Shown here: piece after piece, positions 26,236-34,238 of the stretch | Layout: each line of letters begins with the position of its first letter | How positions within the stretch are numbered: position 1 is the first letter of the stretch | Origin: JAGPCK01 sp964535575 | GTDB lineage: Bacteria > Bacteroidota > Bacteroidia > UKL13-3 | Direction of reading: 5' to 3' | DNA length: 64,000 bases | Assembly: GCA_964535575.1 (NCBI GenBank) | Contig: CAZHTC010000001.1 | Location: forward strand, 124,001 to 188,000 | Program-made: the position numbers and the translations under genes | The notes under the pieces: generated by a model | What the model saw: only the letters and a program-made list of their open reading frames with translations | Database searches by the model: none | Told to the model about the DNA's origin: nothing

Positions 26236-27231
26236 ATGGCAATACTTGCTTTTCAAAAACCCGACAGAGTAATCATGCATAAGGAAACTGACTTCTACGG
26301 TCAGTTTGAATTCCGCCCGCTTGAAAAAGGTTACGGAGTTACTATTGGAAACGCTTTAAGACGTATCCTCCTCTCCTCTCTGGAAGGCTATGCCATTACC
26401 TCCCTCAAAATACAGGGAATAGATCACGAATTCGCTACCATTAAAGGCGTAATTGAAGACGTGGTAGAGATTGTGTTAAACCTGAAACAGGTTCGTTTCA
26501 AAAAACTCAATGACTCTGCTGCCGACAACGAAAAAATTTATATTTCGCTTAAAGGACAAAACCAGTTTACTGCCGGTGATATTGCCAAGCACACGGCTGC
26601 TTTCCGTATTCTTAACCCCGAGATGGTTATTTGCAATATGGAAACATTTGTAAACCTTGAACTCGAAATTACCGTAGAGAAAGGACGTGGTTACATTCCG
26701 GCCGAGGAAAACAAACCTAAAGATGCCGTAATCGGATTAATCCCGGTTGACTCTGTATTTACACCTATCAAAAATGTAAAATACAGCGTGGAAGATTATC
26801 GCGTGGAGCAAAAAACCGACTACGAAAAATTAGTAGTTGAAATCAACACCGATGGTTCCATTCATCCGGAAGATGCACTGAAAGAAGCTGCCAAAATCCT
26901 TATCCAGCACTTCATGCTATTCTCTGACGAATCAATTACCCTCGATACCCAGATTAAAGAAGTAAATACCGAAGTGGATGAGAATATTTTACACATGCGT
27001 AAAATACTCAAAACCCCGCTTTCCGACCTCGACCTTTCCGTACGTGCCTACAATTGCTTAAAAGCTGCCGAAATACGCACACTGGCCGATCTGGTAAGCT
27101 ACGATATTGCCGACCTGTTGAAGTTCCGCAATTTTGGTAAAAAATCACTGGCCGAATTGGAAGAGTTGGTACGTGAGAAAAACCTCACTTTTGGTATGGA
27201 CCTCTCTAAATACCGTTTGAACGAAGAATAA
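26236..27231 (+). CDS. rpoA: RNA polymerase alpha subunit
   Basis: The 331-residue protein has the N-terminal dimerisation domain (GQFEFRPLEKGYGVTIGNALRRILLSS) and the C-terminal DNA-binding domain (DLDLSVRAYNCLKAAEIRTLADL, FRNFGKKSLAELEELV). It nucleates polymerase assembly and contacts UP elements and activators. beta and beta' are encoded on the other strand near 38-46 kb. Confidence 0.97.
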   Translation: MAILAFQKPDRVIMHKETDFYGQFEFRPLEKGYGVTIGNALRRILLSSLEGYAITSLKIQGIDHEFATIKGVIEDVVEIVLNLKQVRFKKLNDSAADNEKIYISLKGQNQFTAGDIAKHTAAFRILNPEMVICNMETFVNLELEITVEKGRGYIPAEENKPKDAVIGLIPVDSVFTPIKNVKYSVEDYRVEQKTDYEKLVVEINTDGSIHPEDALKEAAKILIQHFMLFSDESITLDTQIKEVNTEVDENILHMRKILKTPLSDLDLSVRAYNCLKAAEIRTLADLVSYDIADLLKFRNFGKKSLAELEELVREKNLTFGMDLSKYRLNEE

Positions 27232-27243
27232 TAACACAGCGTA

Positions 27244-27723
27244 ATGAGACACGGAAATACAGTTAATAAATTAAGCAGAACCGCTTCGCACCGCGCAGCA
27301 TTGTTGTCAAACATGGCATCATCGCTCATTTTGCACAAGCGTATAAAAACCACTGTTGCCAAGGCCAAAGCCCTGCGCAAATATGTGGAGCCACTAATCA
27401 CCAAAGCAAAAGCCGATAACACCAACAACCGTAGGGTAGTGTTCAGTTACCTCCAAAATAAAGATTCGGTAAAAGAATTATTTGGAAGTGTAGCCGATAA
27501 AATTGCTGCCCGTCCCGGAGGTTATACCCGCATCCTTAAATTAGGCAACCGTTTAGGCGATAATGCCGAAATGGCCGTGATTGAACTGGTTGACTTTAAC
27601 GAACTGATGCTGGCTGAAAGCAAAGGTGCTAAAAAAGCCGCCAAAGGACGTACCCGCAGGGCCGGAAGCAAAAAGAAAGAAACTGCTACCGATACCGCAG
27701 CCGAAACAACTACCAACGAATAA
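27244..27723 (+). CDS. rplQ: 50S ribosomal protein bL17
   Basis: The 159-residue protein has MRHGNTVNKLSRTASHRAALLSNMASSLI and RPGGYTRILKLGNRLGDNAEMAVIELV. It is longer than E. coli bL17 because of a Lys/Ala/Thr-rich C-terminal tail. It is the last gene of the ribosomal cluster and is followed 20 bases later by an intrinsic terminator. Confidence 0.97.
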   Translation: MRHGNTVNKLSRTASHRAALLSNMASSLILHKRIKTTVAKAKALRKYVEPLITKAKADNTNNRRVVFSYLQNKDSVKELFGSVADKIAARPGGYTRILKLGNRLGDNAEMAVIELVDFNELMLAESKGAKKAAKGRTRRAGSKKKETATDTAAETTTNE

Positions 27724-27742
27724 GTTTAACTTATACCAATTC

Positions 27743-27776
27743 AAAAAAGGATGGCCCGAAAGAGTCATCCTTTTTT
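27743..27776 (+). terminator. Intrinsic terminator of the ribosomal cluster
   Basis: AAAAAAGGATG at 27743-27753 and CATCCTTTTTT at 27766-27776 form an 11-bp stem around a 12-base loop, with the U tract as the 3' arm. It lies just after rplQ and ends the transcript that starts before rpsL. Confidence 0.9.
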
Positions 27777-27874
27777 GTTATCCCCTGCCATTTGGTAGCA
27801 GGTCGGTTTGGTCACTATTCCTGCGCAATTTGTAATCAGGCGTTTACCTCCCTTTCCGCTCTTTTTCAACACCA

Positions 27875-27906
27875 TTTTCTAATTTAGGTGCATCCCTTTA
27901 TCTTTG
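27875..27906 (+). promoter_or_regulatory. Candidate carA promoter
   Basis: TATCTTTG at 27899-27906 matches the -7 consensus; TTTT at 27875-27878 lies 20 bases upstream as a partial -33. The box overlaps a TTG at 27904 that would otherwise be the longest-frame start of carA, so translation must begin later. Confidence 0.6.
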
Positions 27907-27924
27907 CCCAAATCCAATCAACCC

Positions 27925-29025
27925 TTGAGCAAAATTCTTAACAAAATACCTGCTGTGCTGCTACTGGCAGACGGGGTATATTTTAAAGGAACATCTATTG
28001 GCAAAATAGGTACCACCACCGGTGAAATTTGTTTTAATACCGGAATGACCGGCTATCAGGAAGTGTTTACCGACCCTTCCTACTACGGACAAATTCTTGT
28101 TGAAACCAATGTGCATGTAGGTAACTACGGTATCAGCAGCACCGAAAAAGAATCGGAACATATTAAAATTGCCGGGCTGGTATGCAAGAATTTTAACGTG
28201 CCTTACTCGCGCAAGATGGCCAGCGAAAGCATACAGGACTATTTCAGCAACGAAAGCATTGTAGGCATCAGTGATGTGGATACACGGGAGATTGTGCGCC
28301 ACGTGCGTCAGAAAGGGGCTATGAATGCCATCATCTCAGCCGAAGAAACCGATATTGAAAAATTAAAAGCCATGCTGGCCAAAGTTCCTTCGATGGAAGG
28401 ATTGGAGCTGGCATCTAAAGTAAGTACCACCAGCCCGTATTTTGTGGGCGAAGCAGGTGCCGCACGCAAAGTAGCTGTACTCGATTACGGAGTAAAACGC
28501 AATATTGTAACCTGCCTTGCCGAGCGTGGCGCTTATGTGCAGGTATTTCCGGGCAGCACTTCGTTTGAAGAAATTAAAGCCTGGAACCCCGATGGCATTT
28601 TACTTTCCAACGGCCCCGGTGACCCTGCCACCATGCACTCGGCCGTAGACGTAGTAAAACAATTGCTCAATACCGATATCCCCATTTTTGGCATTTGTCT
28701 GGGGCATCAGATACTAGCCGAAGCCAACGGACTTTCTACTTTTAAAATGCATAATGGTCATCGCGGTTGCAATCATCCGGTAAAAAATTTGAAAACCGGC
28801 AAGTGCGAAATTACTTCACAAAACCACGGGTTTGCCGTAAACCCCGAGTCGGTAAAAAATAATGCAAACGTAGAGGTTACCCATGTCAATCTGAATGACG
28901 GAACTGTGGAAGGTATAACCATCAAAGGCAAAAAAGCGTTCTCTGTACAGTACCATCCGGAGTCGTCACCGGGGCCGCATGATTCGCGCTACCTGTTTGA
29001 TGATTTTATGAAGATGTTGAATTAG
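27925..29025 (+). CDS. carA: Carbamoyl-phosphate synthase small (glutaminase) subunit
   Basis: CarA frees ammonia from glutamine for carbamoyl phosphate made by CarB, feeding arginine and pyrimidine synthesis. The N-terminal domain (LLLADGVYFKG, GEICFNTGMTGYQEVFTDPSY) is followed by the class I amidotransferase with nucleophile motif GICLGHQILA and SVQYHPESSPGPHDS carrying the catalytic His and Glu. No in-frame ATG lies near the expected N terminus. The TTG at 27925 gives 366 residues and aligns with CarA starts; the earlier TTG at 27904 lies inside the predicted promoter, and GTG at 27955 is another option. carB is not adjacent. Confidence 0.9.
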   Translation: MSKILNKIPAVLLLADGVYFKGTSIGKIGTTTGEICFNTGMTGYQEVFTDPSYYGQILVETNVHVGNYGISSTEKESEHIKIAGLVCKNFNVPYSRKMASESIQDYFSNESIVGISDVDTREIVRHVRQKGAMNAIISAEETDIEKLKAMLAKVPSMEGLELASKVSTTSPYFVGEAGAARKVAVLDYGVKRNIVTCLAERGAYVQVFPGSTSFEEIKAWNPDGILLSNGPGDPATMHSAVDVVKQLLNTDIPIFGICLGHQILAEANGLSTFKMHNGHRGCNHPVKNLKTGKCEITSQNHGFAVNPESVKNNANVEVTHVNLNDGTVEGITIKGKKAFSVQYHPESSPGPHDSRYLFDDFMKMLN

Positions 29026-29036
29026 AAATACTAAAA

Positions 29037-29101
29037 AGAGAAGGAGTTTTTTCATCCCCCTGCCCCCTTCTCTCGTTCACAAATCCATCGCTACAAGGGG
29101 G
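29037..29101 (+). other. Competing inverted repeats between carA and eno
   Basis: CCTTCTCT (29066-29073) can pair with AGAGAAGG (29037-29044), while the overlapping CCCCCTT (29063-29069) can pair with AAGGGGG (29095-29101). The two stems exclude each other. No U tract follows either, so they are not a plain terminator on this strand; a carA 3' structure or eno leader switch is possible. Confidence 0.4.
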
Positions 29102-29133
29102 ACAAAAAAAGGAACCAAAATAAAAACGAGTAT

Positions 29134-30423
29134 ATGAGTACCATTGCACAAATAAGGGGCCGTCAGATTCTGGATTCACGCGGCAACCCTACCGTAGAAG
29201 CAGATGTAATTACCGAATCAGGAACTGTGGGGCGTGCTGCTGTTCCATCAGGTGCATCAACAGGAGCCCACGAAGCCGTTGAATTACGTGACGGGGATAA
29301 GAAAAAATTTATGGGCAAAGGTGTGCTCAAAGCGGTGAAACACGTGAATGAAAGCATTGCCAAAACCCTGCGCGGTCACTATATTTTTGACCAGAACGGG
29401 TTGGATCAGGCCATGCTTGATTTGGATGGAACCGAAAACAAATCGAAACTGGGAGCCAATGCTATGCTGGCGGTATCTATGGCTGCTGCTAAGGCAGCCG
29501 CTATGGAAAGCGGATTGCCGCTGTATCGTTACCTGGGTGGAGTAAACGCCAATACCCTTCCTATTCCGTTAATGAATATTTTGAATGGTGGCGCCCATGC
29601 CGACAACAGCATCGACTTTCAGGAGTTCATGATTATGCCGGTAAAAGCAAACTCATTCTCCGATGCCCTGCGTATGGGTACCGAGGTATTTCATCAATTA
29701 AAAAATGTACTGAAAAGCAAAAACTATAGCACCAATGTGGGCGATGAAGGCGGATTTGCTCCCAATATAAAATCGAATGAAGAGGCTATTGAAACGGTAC
29801 TGAAAGCCATTGAAGCTGCAGGGTTTAAACCGGGCGAGGATATTTACATTGCCATGGATGCTGCTTCTACCGAGTTTTACGAAGAGAAAACCGGGCTTTA
29901 TACCTTCAAAAAATCGAGCGGCAAAAAAATGACTTCCTCTGAACTGGTTGCTTACTGGAAAAAATGGACGGCTAAATACCCTATTCTTTCTATTGAAGAT
30001 GGATTGGCCGAAGACGACTGGAAAGGCTGGGCTGAACTGACCAAAGCCATTGGCGATAAAGTGCAGCTGGTAGGAGATGATTTGTTTGTAACCAACGTAA
30101 AACGTTTACAAAAAGGCATTGAAAAAAATGTGGCCAACTCCATTCTGGTAAAAGTAAACCAGATTGGCACCCTTACCGAAACCATTAATGCCGTGAACTT
30201 AGCCACCCGCAACAGCTACACCAATATTATGAGCCACCGCTCGGGCGAAACCGAAGATACCACCATTGCCGATTTGGCCGTTGCACTCAATAGCGGACAA
30301 ATAAAAACAGGCTCGGCCTCGCGTACCGACAGGATTGCCAAATACAACCAACTGCTGCGCATTGAGCAGGAACTGGGAGATAATGCCCACTACCCAGGCA
30401 AAAGTTTTAAATACACGAAGTAA
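29134..30423 (+). CDS. eno: Enolase
   Basis: The 429-residue enzyme interconverts 2-phosphoglycerate and phosphoenolpyruvate. MSTIAQIRGRQILDSRGNPTVEAD, VGDEGGFAPNI, the metal-binding SIEDGLAEDDW and VGDDLFVTN, the catalytic lysine in ILVKVNQIGTLTET, and SHRSGETEDTTIADLAV are all present. Length is canonical. carA lies upstream and the ftsB-like gene downstream, with a strong intrinsic terminator directly after eno. Confidence 0.97.
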   Translation: MSTIAQIRGRQILDSRGNPTVEADVITESGTVGRAAVPSGASTGAHEAVELRDGDKKKFMGKGVLKAVKHVNESIAKTLRGHYIFDQNGLDQAMLDLDGTENKSKLGANAMLAVSMAAAKAAAMESGLPLYRYLGGVNANTLPIPLMNILNGGAHADNSIDFQEFMIMPVKANSFSDALRMGTEVFHQLKNVLKSKNYSTNVGDEGGFAPNIKSNEEAIETVLKAIEAAGFKPGEDIYIAMDAASTEFYEEKTGLYTFKKSSGKKMTSSELVAYWKKWTAKYPILSIEDGLAEDDWKGWAELTKAIGDKVQLVGDDLFVTNVKRLQKGIEKNVANSILVKVNQIGTLTETINAVNLATRNSYTNIMSHRSGETEDTTIADLAVALNSGQIKTGSASRTDRIAKYNQLLRIEQELGDNAHYPGKSFKYTK

Positions 30424-30442
30424 TTCGTTTGTACAAGTTCAA

Positions 30443-30479
30443 ACAAAAAAGCCCGGTGAAATTCATCGGGCTTTTTTGT
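30443..30479 (+). terminator. Intrinsic terminator after eno
   Basis: ACAAAAAAGCCCG pairs with CGGGCTTTTTTGT around the 11-base loop GTGAAATTCAT. The GC-rich stem with a flanking U tract is a textbook rho-independent terminator, 20 bases after the eno stop. Confidence 0.93.
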
Positions 30480-30513
30480 GTCGTCAACTAAGATAGACGC
30501 CTGTTTATAACAC

Positions 30514-30546
30514 TTTACCCAAAGCAGCCCAATAGCTTTAACTTTG
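30514..30546 (+). promoter_or_regulatory. Candidate promoter of the ftsB-like gene
   Basis: TAACTTTG at 30539-30546 matches the -7 box, with TTTA at 30514-30517 after a 21-base spacer. Its last base is the G of the first possible GTG start, so use of this promoter would favour the GTG codons at 30552 or 30558 on an almost leaderless mRNA. Confidence 0.5.
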
Positions 30547-30851
30547 TGAAGGTGCAAGTGAGGGAAAAAATACAGCAGCATAAGTTCAAAATCATCACCC
30601 TGGTGTTTTTGGTATGGATGACTTTTTTTGATAAAAACAATTTCATCGACCAATACCACCTGCGTGCGCAGTACCAAAGCATAGTTGACGAACGTGATTA
30701 TTACGTGACCCAAATTGAACAGGCCAAAAAAGAACGCGAACAGCTTTTTACCAATAGCGATGCGCTCGAAAAATTTGCCCGAGAAAAATACCATATGAAA
30801 AAGGACGATGAAGAGGTGTTCATTATGGTGCAACCGGAAAAGAAAAAATAA
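30546..30851 (+). CDS. ftsB: FtsB/DivIC-family septum formation initiator
   Basis: The ~100-residue protein has a short basic cytoplasmic end, one membrane segment (KIITLVFLVWMTFFD), a coiled coil (RAQYQSIVDERDYYVTQIEQAKKEREQLF) and the conserved tail LEKFAREKYHMKKDDEEVFIM. This is the FtsB/DivIC pattern: a bitopic divisome protein that works with FtsL and FtsQ. The eno-ftsB order is common in bacteria. There is no ATG start; GTG codons at 30546, 30552 and 30558 are all possible, and the promoter overlapping the first favours the later ones. Confidence 0.85.
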   Translation: MKVQVREKIQQHKFKIITLVFLVWMTFFDKNNFIDQYHLRAQYQSIVDERDYYVTQIEQAKKEREQLFTNSDALEKFAREKYHMKKDDEEVFIMVQPEKKK

Positions 30852-30885
30852 TCGCCCAATTCTAAGCTTATTTTAACTCTCCCTC

Positions 30886-30920
30886 TTTGGCTTTTTTTCC
30901 GCAAAATGCACCTACATTTG
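30886..30920 (+). promoter_or_regulatory. Candidate promoter of the secreted protein gene at 30951
   Basis: TTTG at 30886-30889 and TACATTTG at 30913-30920 with a 23-base spacer fit the Bacteroidota pattern, though the spacer is at the long end. The ATG lies 30 bases downstream. Confidence 0.55.
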
Positions 30921-30950
30921 ATTTCGTTCCTTTTTTAACCATCCATCATC

Positions 30951-32015
30951 ATGAAAAAAGCACTTCTTTTTACTCTTGGCTTATATGCAGGCTGCATGTG
31001 TGCACTTGCCCAATTACCCAAAATTAAATTGCCATCAGGTTCAAATTCCATGGCAGCGGCAGCGGTTCCGGGGCCGGGATCCTACCATGCGGCCCGTCCG
31101 GTAAATCCCAAAATTCACAATATTCTGCCACGCTATTACGCTGCTACCGATGGAATGAATTACACCGCAACCGAGGCTCCGGCTGGCGAACTGCAACTGA
31201 ATAATTTTGATAAAATTCTTTTTGGTAAAGCCCGTATAGATAAAAACGGAACTGCTGCCCAACTCAGCACCACATTTAATGCAGGCGAAAGCATTTACGG
31301 CAGGGCTTTTATGCGCACCTGTATGATGAATTATAAAGTGTACGGCACCCAAATGAATACCGACCCGCATAAATGTATGGAAGGGCGTTTTGAAGTAAAC
31401 TACTCAATTGATGGCAAAGACATGGGCGTATTTATGACCAATAGCCTTGACGGGGAACTGGAAAACAAAACCACCTTTACCATTATTGTAGTGGGAACAG
31501 GTGACGATGCCCAAGCCAATAACGAAGCGTTTATTCAGGTATTAAACAACCTTGCTGATGGGAGTCACACCATTCGCATGGTGGTTTGGGCCACACAAGG
31601 GCAATTTATTTCGGTTGACCCCGTAGCCATTGGAGAATTTACCTATGTAAAAGGTGCCGGCACAGGAAAAGTTGGTTTGGGGCGCAACTTCAGTTCGGTA
31701 AAAGATGAAATGCCCGATAACCTTGCCCTGAAAGCAAAGTTTTTGAAAAAACTGAATGAACATGCCAAAGCCAACGGATGGAAAGAAACCTTTACCGAAG
31801 TAAAAATAACCGATGAAGACTGGAGCACGCTGCGCAATGAAATAACTTCGGTAATTACAGGAAGAATGATAAACATTGCCGCTAAAGCTACCTGGCCCGA
31901 TGGGCACTGCACCTATCAAACTTTTAGTATGTATTCAGACTATGATGGAGCCGCTTATTCAAATGCTGTATCCCTTCGTGGCATAGGCGACCAAACAAAA
32001 ATTGACTGCAATTAA
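30951..32015 (+). CDS. Secreted protein of unknown function
   Basis: I do not recognise this 354-residue protein. It has a clear signal peptide (MKKALLFTLGLYAGCMCALA). The mature part begins with an Ala/Pro-rich stretch, then a mixed region with FNAGESIYGRAFMRTCMM and NEAFIQVLNNLADGSHTIRMVVWA that looks like a beta-sandwich, and a C-terminal part with KFLKKLNEHAKANGWKETF. Cysteines at both ends could form disulfides. It has its own promoter and is followed 18 bases later by pgeF, so the two may be co-transcribed. No enzyme motif is visible. Confidence 0.7.
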   Translation: MKKALLFTLGLYAGCMCALAQLPKIKLPSGSNSMAAAAVPGPGSYHAARPVNPKIHNILPRYYAATDGMNYTATEAPAGELQLNNFDKILFGKARIDKNGTAAQLSTTFNAGESIYGRAFMRTCMMNYKVYGTQMNTDPHKCMEGRFEVNYSIDGKDMGVFMTNSLDGELENKTTFTIIVVGTGDDAQANNEAFIQVLNNLADGSHTIRMVVWATQGQFISVDPVAIGEFTYVKGAGTGKVGLGRNFSSVKDEMPDNLALKAKFLKKLNEHAKANGWKETFTEVKITDEDWSTLRNEITSVITGRMINIAAKATWPDGHCTYQTFSMYSDYDGAAYSNAVSLRGIGDQTKIDCN

Positions 32016-32033
32016 CCGCCTTCCTTTTTTGAT

Positions 32034-32768
32034 TTGATAATTGTTCCAACTGTTTTTAATCAGCAAGAAATTATTGCCGCACAAAGCACCCGTGCGGGTG
32101 GTGTGAGTGCTGCTCCTTTTTTCTCTCTTAACCTTGGCCTTTCGGTTAACGATAAAGAAGAAAATGTAACACAAAACCGTAAGTTATTTTTTGAAAAATC
32201 AGGCATTCCTCCTTCGCGCATTTGCACCCAGCATCAGGTACACGGCCATGAGGTGAACGTAGCAACCCAACCCGGACACCACAACGGATTTGATGCACAA
32301 ATAACCGATAAGCGCAATTTATTTCTGGTAGTATCTATTGCCGACTGCACTCCGGTTTTAATTCATGATACAAAAAACCATGCGGTAGCCGCCATTCATG
32401 CCGGATGGAGAGGAACCGTTGCGCAAATTGTAACTCATACGCTGCAAAAAATGCATCAGGAATATGGTACCGAAGGAAAAGACTGCCGCGCATTTATTGG
32501 AGCGTGTATTTCGCTTGCCCATTTTGAAGTGGGTAACGAAGTAGCCACGCAGTTTGACGGGCAATTGAAATATTTTGATGCAGAAAAACAAAAATGGCGG
32601 GTAGATTTAAAAGAAGCAAACCGGCAACAATTACTCGCTTTTGGATTAAAAGAAAATCATATAGAAGTTAGTACCTATTGTACCGTTGAACATAATGATT
32701 TGTTTTTTTCGCACCGCAAAGAAAACGGCACTACCGGCAGAATGATGGCGGTGATTGGAATGAAATAA
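32034..32768 (+). CDS. pgeF: Laccase-domain protein, peptidoglycan editing factor PgeF (YfiH family)
   Basis: The 244-residue protein has all YfiH-family landmarks: STRAGGVSAAPFFSLNLGL, CTQHQVHGHEV, SIADCTPVLIHD, AAIHAGWRGTV and GACISLAHFEVG, with the His/Cys set that binds copper or zinc. E. coli PgeF removes wrongly added L-Ser from the peptidoglycan precursor; related proteins act on purine nucleosides. No ATG lies near the conserved N terminus, so the TTG at 32034 (TTGATAATTGTTCCA) is the likely start. Its stop abuts the stop of the convergent gene. Confidence 0.88.
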   Translation: MIIVPTVFNQQEIIAAQSTRAGGVSAAPFFSLNLGLSVNDKEENVTQNRKLFFEKSGIPPSRICTQHQVHGHEVNVATQPGHHNGFDAQITDKRNLFLVVSIADCTPVLIHDTKNHAVAAIHAGWRGTVAQIVTHTLQKMHQEYGTEGKDCRAFIGACISLAHFEVGNEVATQFDGQLKYFDAEKQKWRVDLKEANRQQLLAFGLKENHIEVSTYCTVEHNDLFFSHRKENGTTGRMMAVIGMK

Positions 32769-33479
32769 TTACAGTACTTTAAAACGGTAGCCCAATCTGA
32801 ATTCGGGAATTTTTGCCTTAAATCCTCCGTCAAAATAAAAGTTCCATAAATCAGTACCCGGAAAGTAAACCCCAATGCTTGCCGAAAGATTTTTTTGGTG
32901 CACTCCTATCCGTATATTCATTGCAGTAGTAGAAAAAGAATAACCAAATATTCTCATATCTCTATTATACAAATTTGAGTCGGGAAGATTTATCATTCTT
33001 CCATACACGTGAGTGCTCCTGAAAAACTCATTGGTACCCACGGAAACATACATGCTACGTTCATTTTTAAGTTTAATGTATTTCACCAATTCAAAATGAA
33101 TATCGGTAACAGGGGCCCATTTGTTATAATCGTACGTAGCTGAAATAATCTGGTGCGTAGAATCTCTGATCTCCTCCGTTCTCATTACATTATATAATTT
33201 TGCATAGCGCTGTGTCATTCCAAAAGAGATTCCTGTTTTCCACGGATTATACATCAACTCAACCGAGCCATGCAACCCAAAACCAACATTCTGCTCCCTG
33301 AAACTATAACTTATATTAGGATAGTTTACATACGAATAAGGTCGGGAACCATCAACCGTGGTTGGGCGATTTATTACCTGCAATGAGGTATAAACAGAAA
33401 ACTTTGGTGATTTTGCTGTTTGCTGCGCGTAGGCGCTTAACGAAACGAAGCATAAAAAGAAAAGGTAGTGTTTCATCAT
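32769..33479 (-). CDS. Exported beta-barrel-like protein of unknown function
   Basis: The 236-residue product begins with a signal peptide (MMKHYLFFLCFVSLSAYAQQ; the second Met is also possible). The rest alternates hydrophobic and polar residues with many aromatics (SVYTSLQVINR, GFGLHGSVELMYNPW, FFRSTHVYGRM) and ends GYRFKVL, a pattern of small outer-membrane beta-barrels. No family is recognised. It converges with pgeF with no base between the stops. The carboxypeptidase-regulatory-like gene lies upstream on the same strand. Confidence 0.65.
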   Translation of the reverse strand: MMKHYLFFLCFVSLSAYAQQTAKSPKFSVYTSLQVINRPTTVDGSRPYSYVNYPNISYSFREQNVGFGLHGSVELMYNPWKTGISFGMTQRYAKLYNVMRTEEIRDSTHQIISATYDYNKWAPVTDIHFELVKYIKLKNERSMYVSVGTNEFFRSTHVYGRMINLPDSNLYNRDMRIFGYSFSTTAMNIRIGVHQKNLSASIGVYFPGTDLWNFYFDGGFKAKIPEFRLGYRFKVL

Positions 33480-33528
33480 GGTTGTTTATTCCATGACGCG
33501 CAACCGGCAAATAAGTTGCAAATGAATT

Positions 33529-34182
33529 TTACTTCTGTTTAAATCCCCCGGCTTTCCAGGTTTTGAAGAAACTCGACCAGGCCAATGGATCAAGCACACG
33601 GATAGGAGGCGCCTGCCCCAGGTAATAATACTTGGCCGCTTCATAATTCATCATAGTGCGCTGGCTTTCTCTTCCGTCAATGGGCATGGTGCGTTGCAGT
33701 TTGGCTAACTTTTCTTTATCAGTATTGGCAAGTGCCTGCGAGTATTCATCAATTTGGCCGGTGGCTAAAAAACGATCTATTTCTTCCTTGCTTGGCCATG
33801 GTCGTATTACTGTTTCGTTCAGGTAAATGGTGTCTTCGCGCATAAGTTGTATCCACGAGTATTTAGGTGTGCTCAAATCTTTTGGAATCACGGTGTACAT
33901 GGTTTTGTACCCAATGGCCCTGAACATAATGGAATCGCCTGCACGCGCTACAAAATTAAAAAAGCCATCTCCGTCAGCCATGCTTCCTTTGGTAGTTCCT
34001 ACAATAGTTATAGAAGCGTACGAAACAGCTTTGAGGCTATCGTGCGATAAAACTATACCCGAAAACTGAATGTATTTTGGCGTAGTGCCTGCAGGTTTTG
34101 TTTCTCCGTTATTTCCATTTTGGGCAAATGCTCCGGTCATTCCCCCCACCAAAATCCAATATGCTATAATGAGCCTGCTCAT
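33529..34182 (-). CDS. Exported protein with carboxypeptidase-regulatory-like domain
   Basis: The 217-residue protein has a signal peptide ending GAFAQ, then a CarboxypepD_reg-like beta-sandwich: FSGIVLSHDSLKAVSYASITIVGTTKGSMADGDGFFNF, with DSIMFRAIGYKT completing the fold. This domain opens many TonB-dependent receptors of Bacteroidota, but no barrel follows; the remaining ~100 residues are mostly helical (SKEEIDRFLATGQIDEY). The role is unknown, perhaps in envelope assembly. It has its own -7 box and lies downstream of chrA. Confidence 0.72.
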   Translation of the reverse strand: MSRLIIAYWILVGGMTGAFAQNGNNGETKPAGTTPKYIQFSGIVLSHDSLKAVSYASITIVGTTKGSMADGDGFFNFVARAGDSIMFRAIGYKTMYTVIPKDLSTPKYSWIQLMREDTIYLNETVIRPWPSKEEIDRFLATGQIDEYSQALANTDKEKLAKLQRTMPIDGRESQRTMMNYEAAKYYYLGQAPPIRVLDPLAWSSFFKTWKAGGFKQK

Positions 34183-34201
34183 AGAATTAATTTTCGACAG
34201 T

Positions 34202-34209
34202 CAAAGTTA
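34202..34209 (-). promoter_or_regulatory. Candidate -7 box for the gene at 34182
   Basis: On the minus strand TAACTTTG, a full match to TAnnTTTG, ends 19 bases before the ATG. The -33 region has only a weak TTAG at a 20-base spacer. Confidence 0.45.
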
Positions 34210-34238
34210 GCCATTTTAGTGCCAGTAAACTAATAGCG

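Noticed and set aside
30390..30833. 147-codon minus-strand frame over the eno terminator and ftsB
   Set aside because: It runs through a clear intrinsic terminator and a conserved gene; composition shadow.
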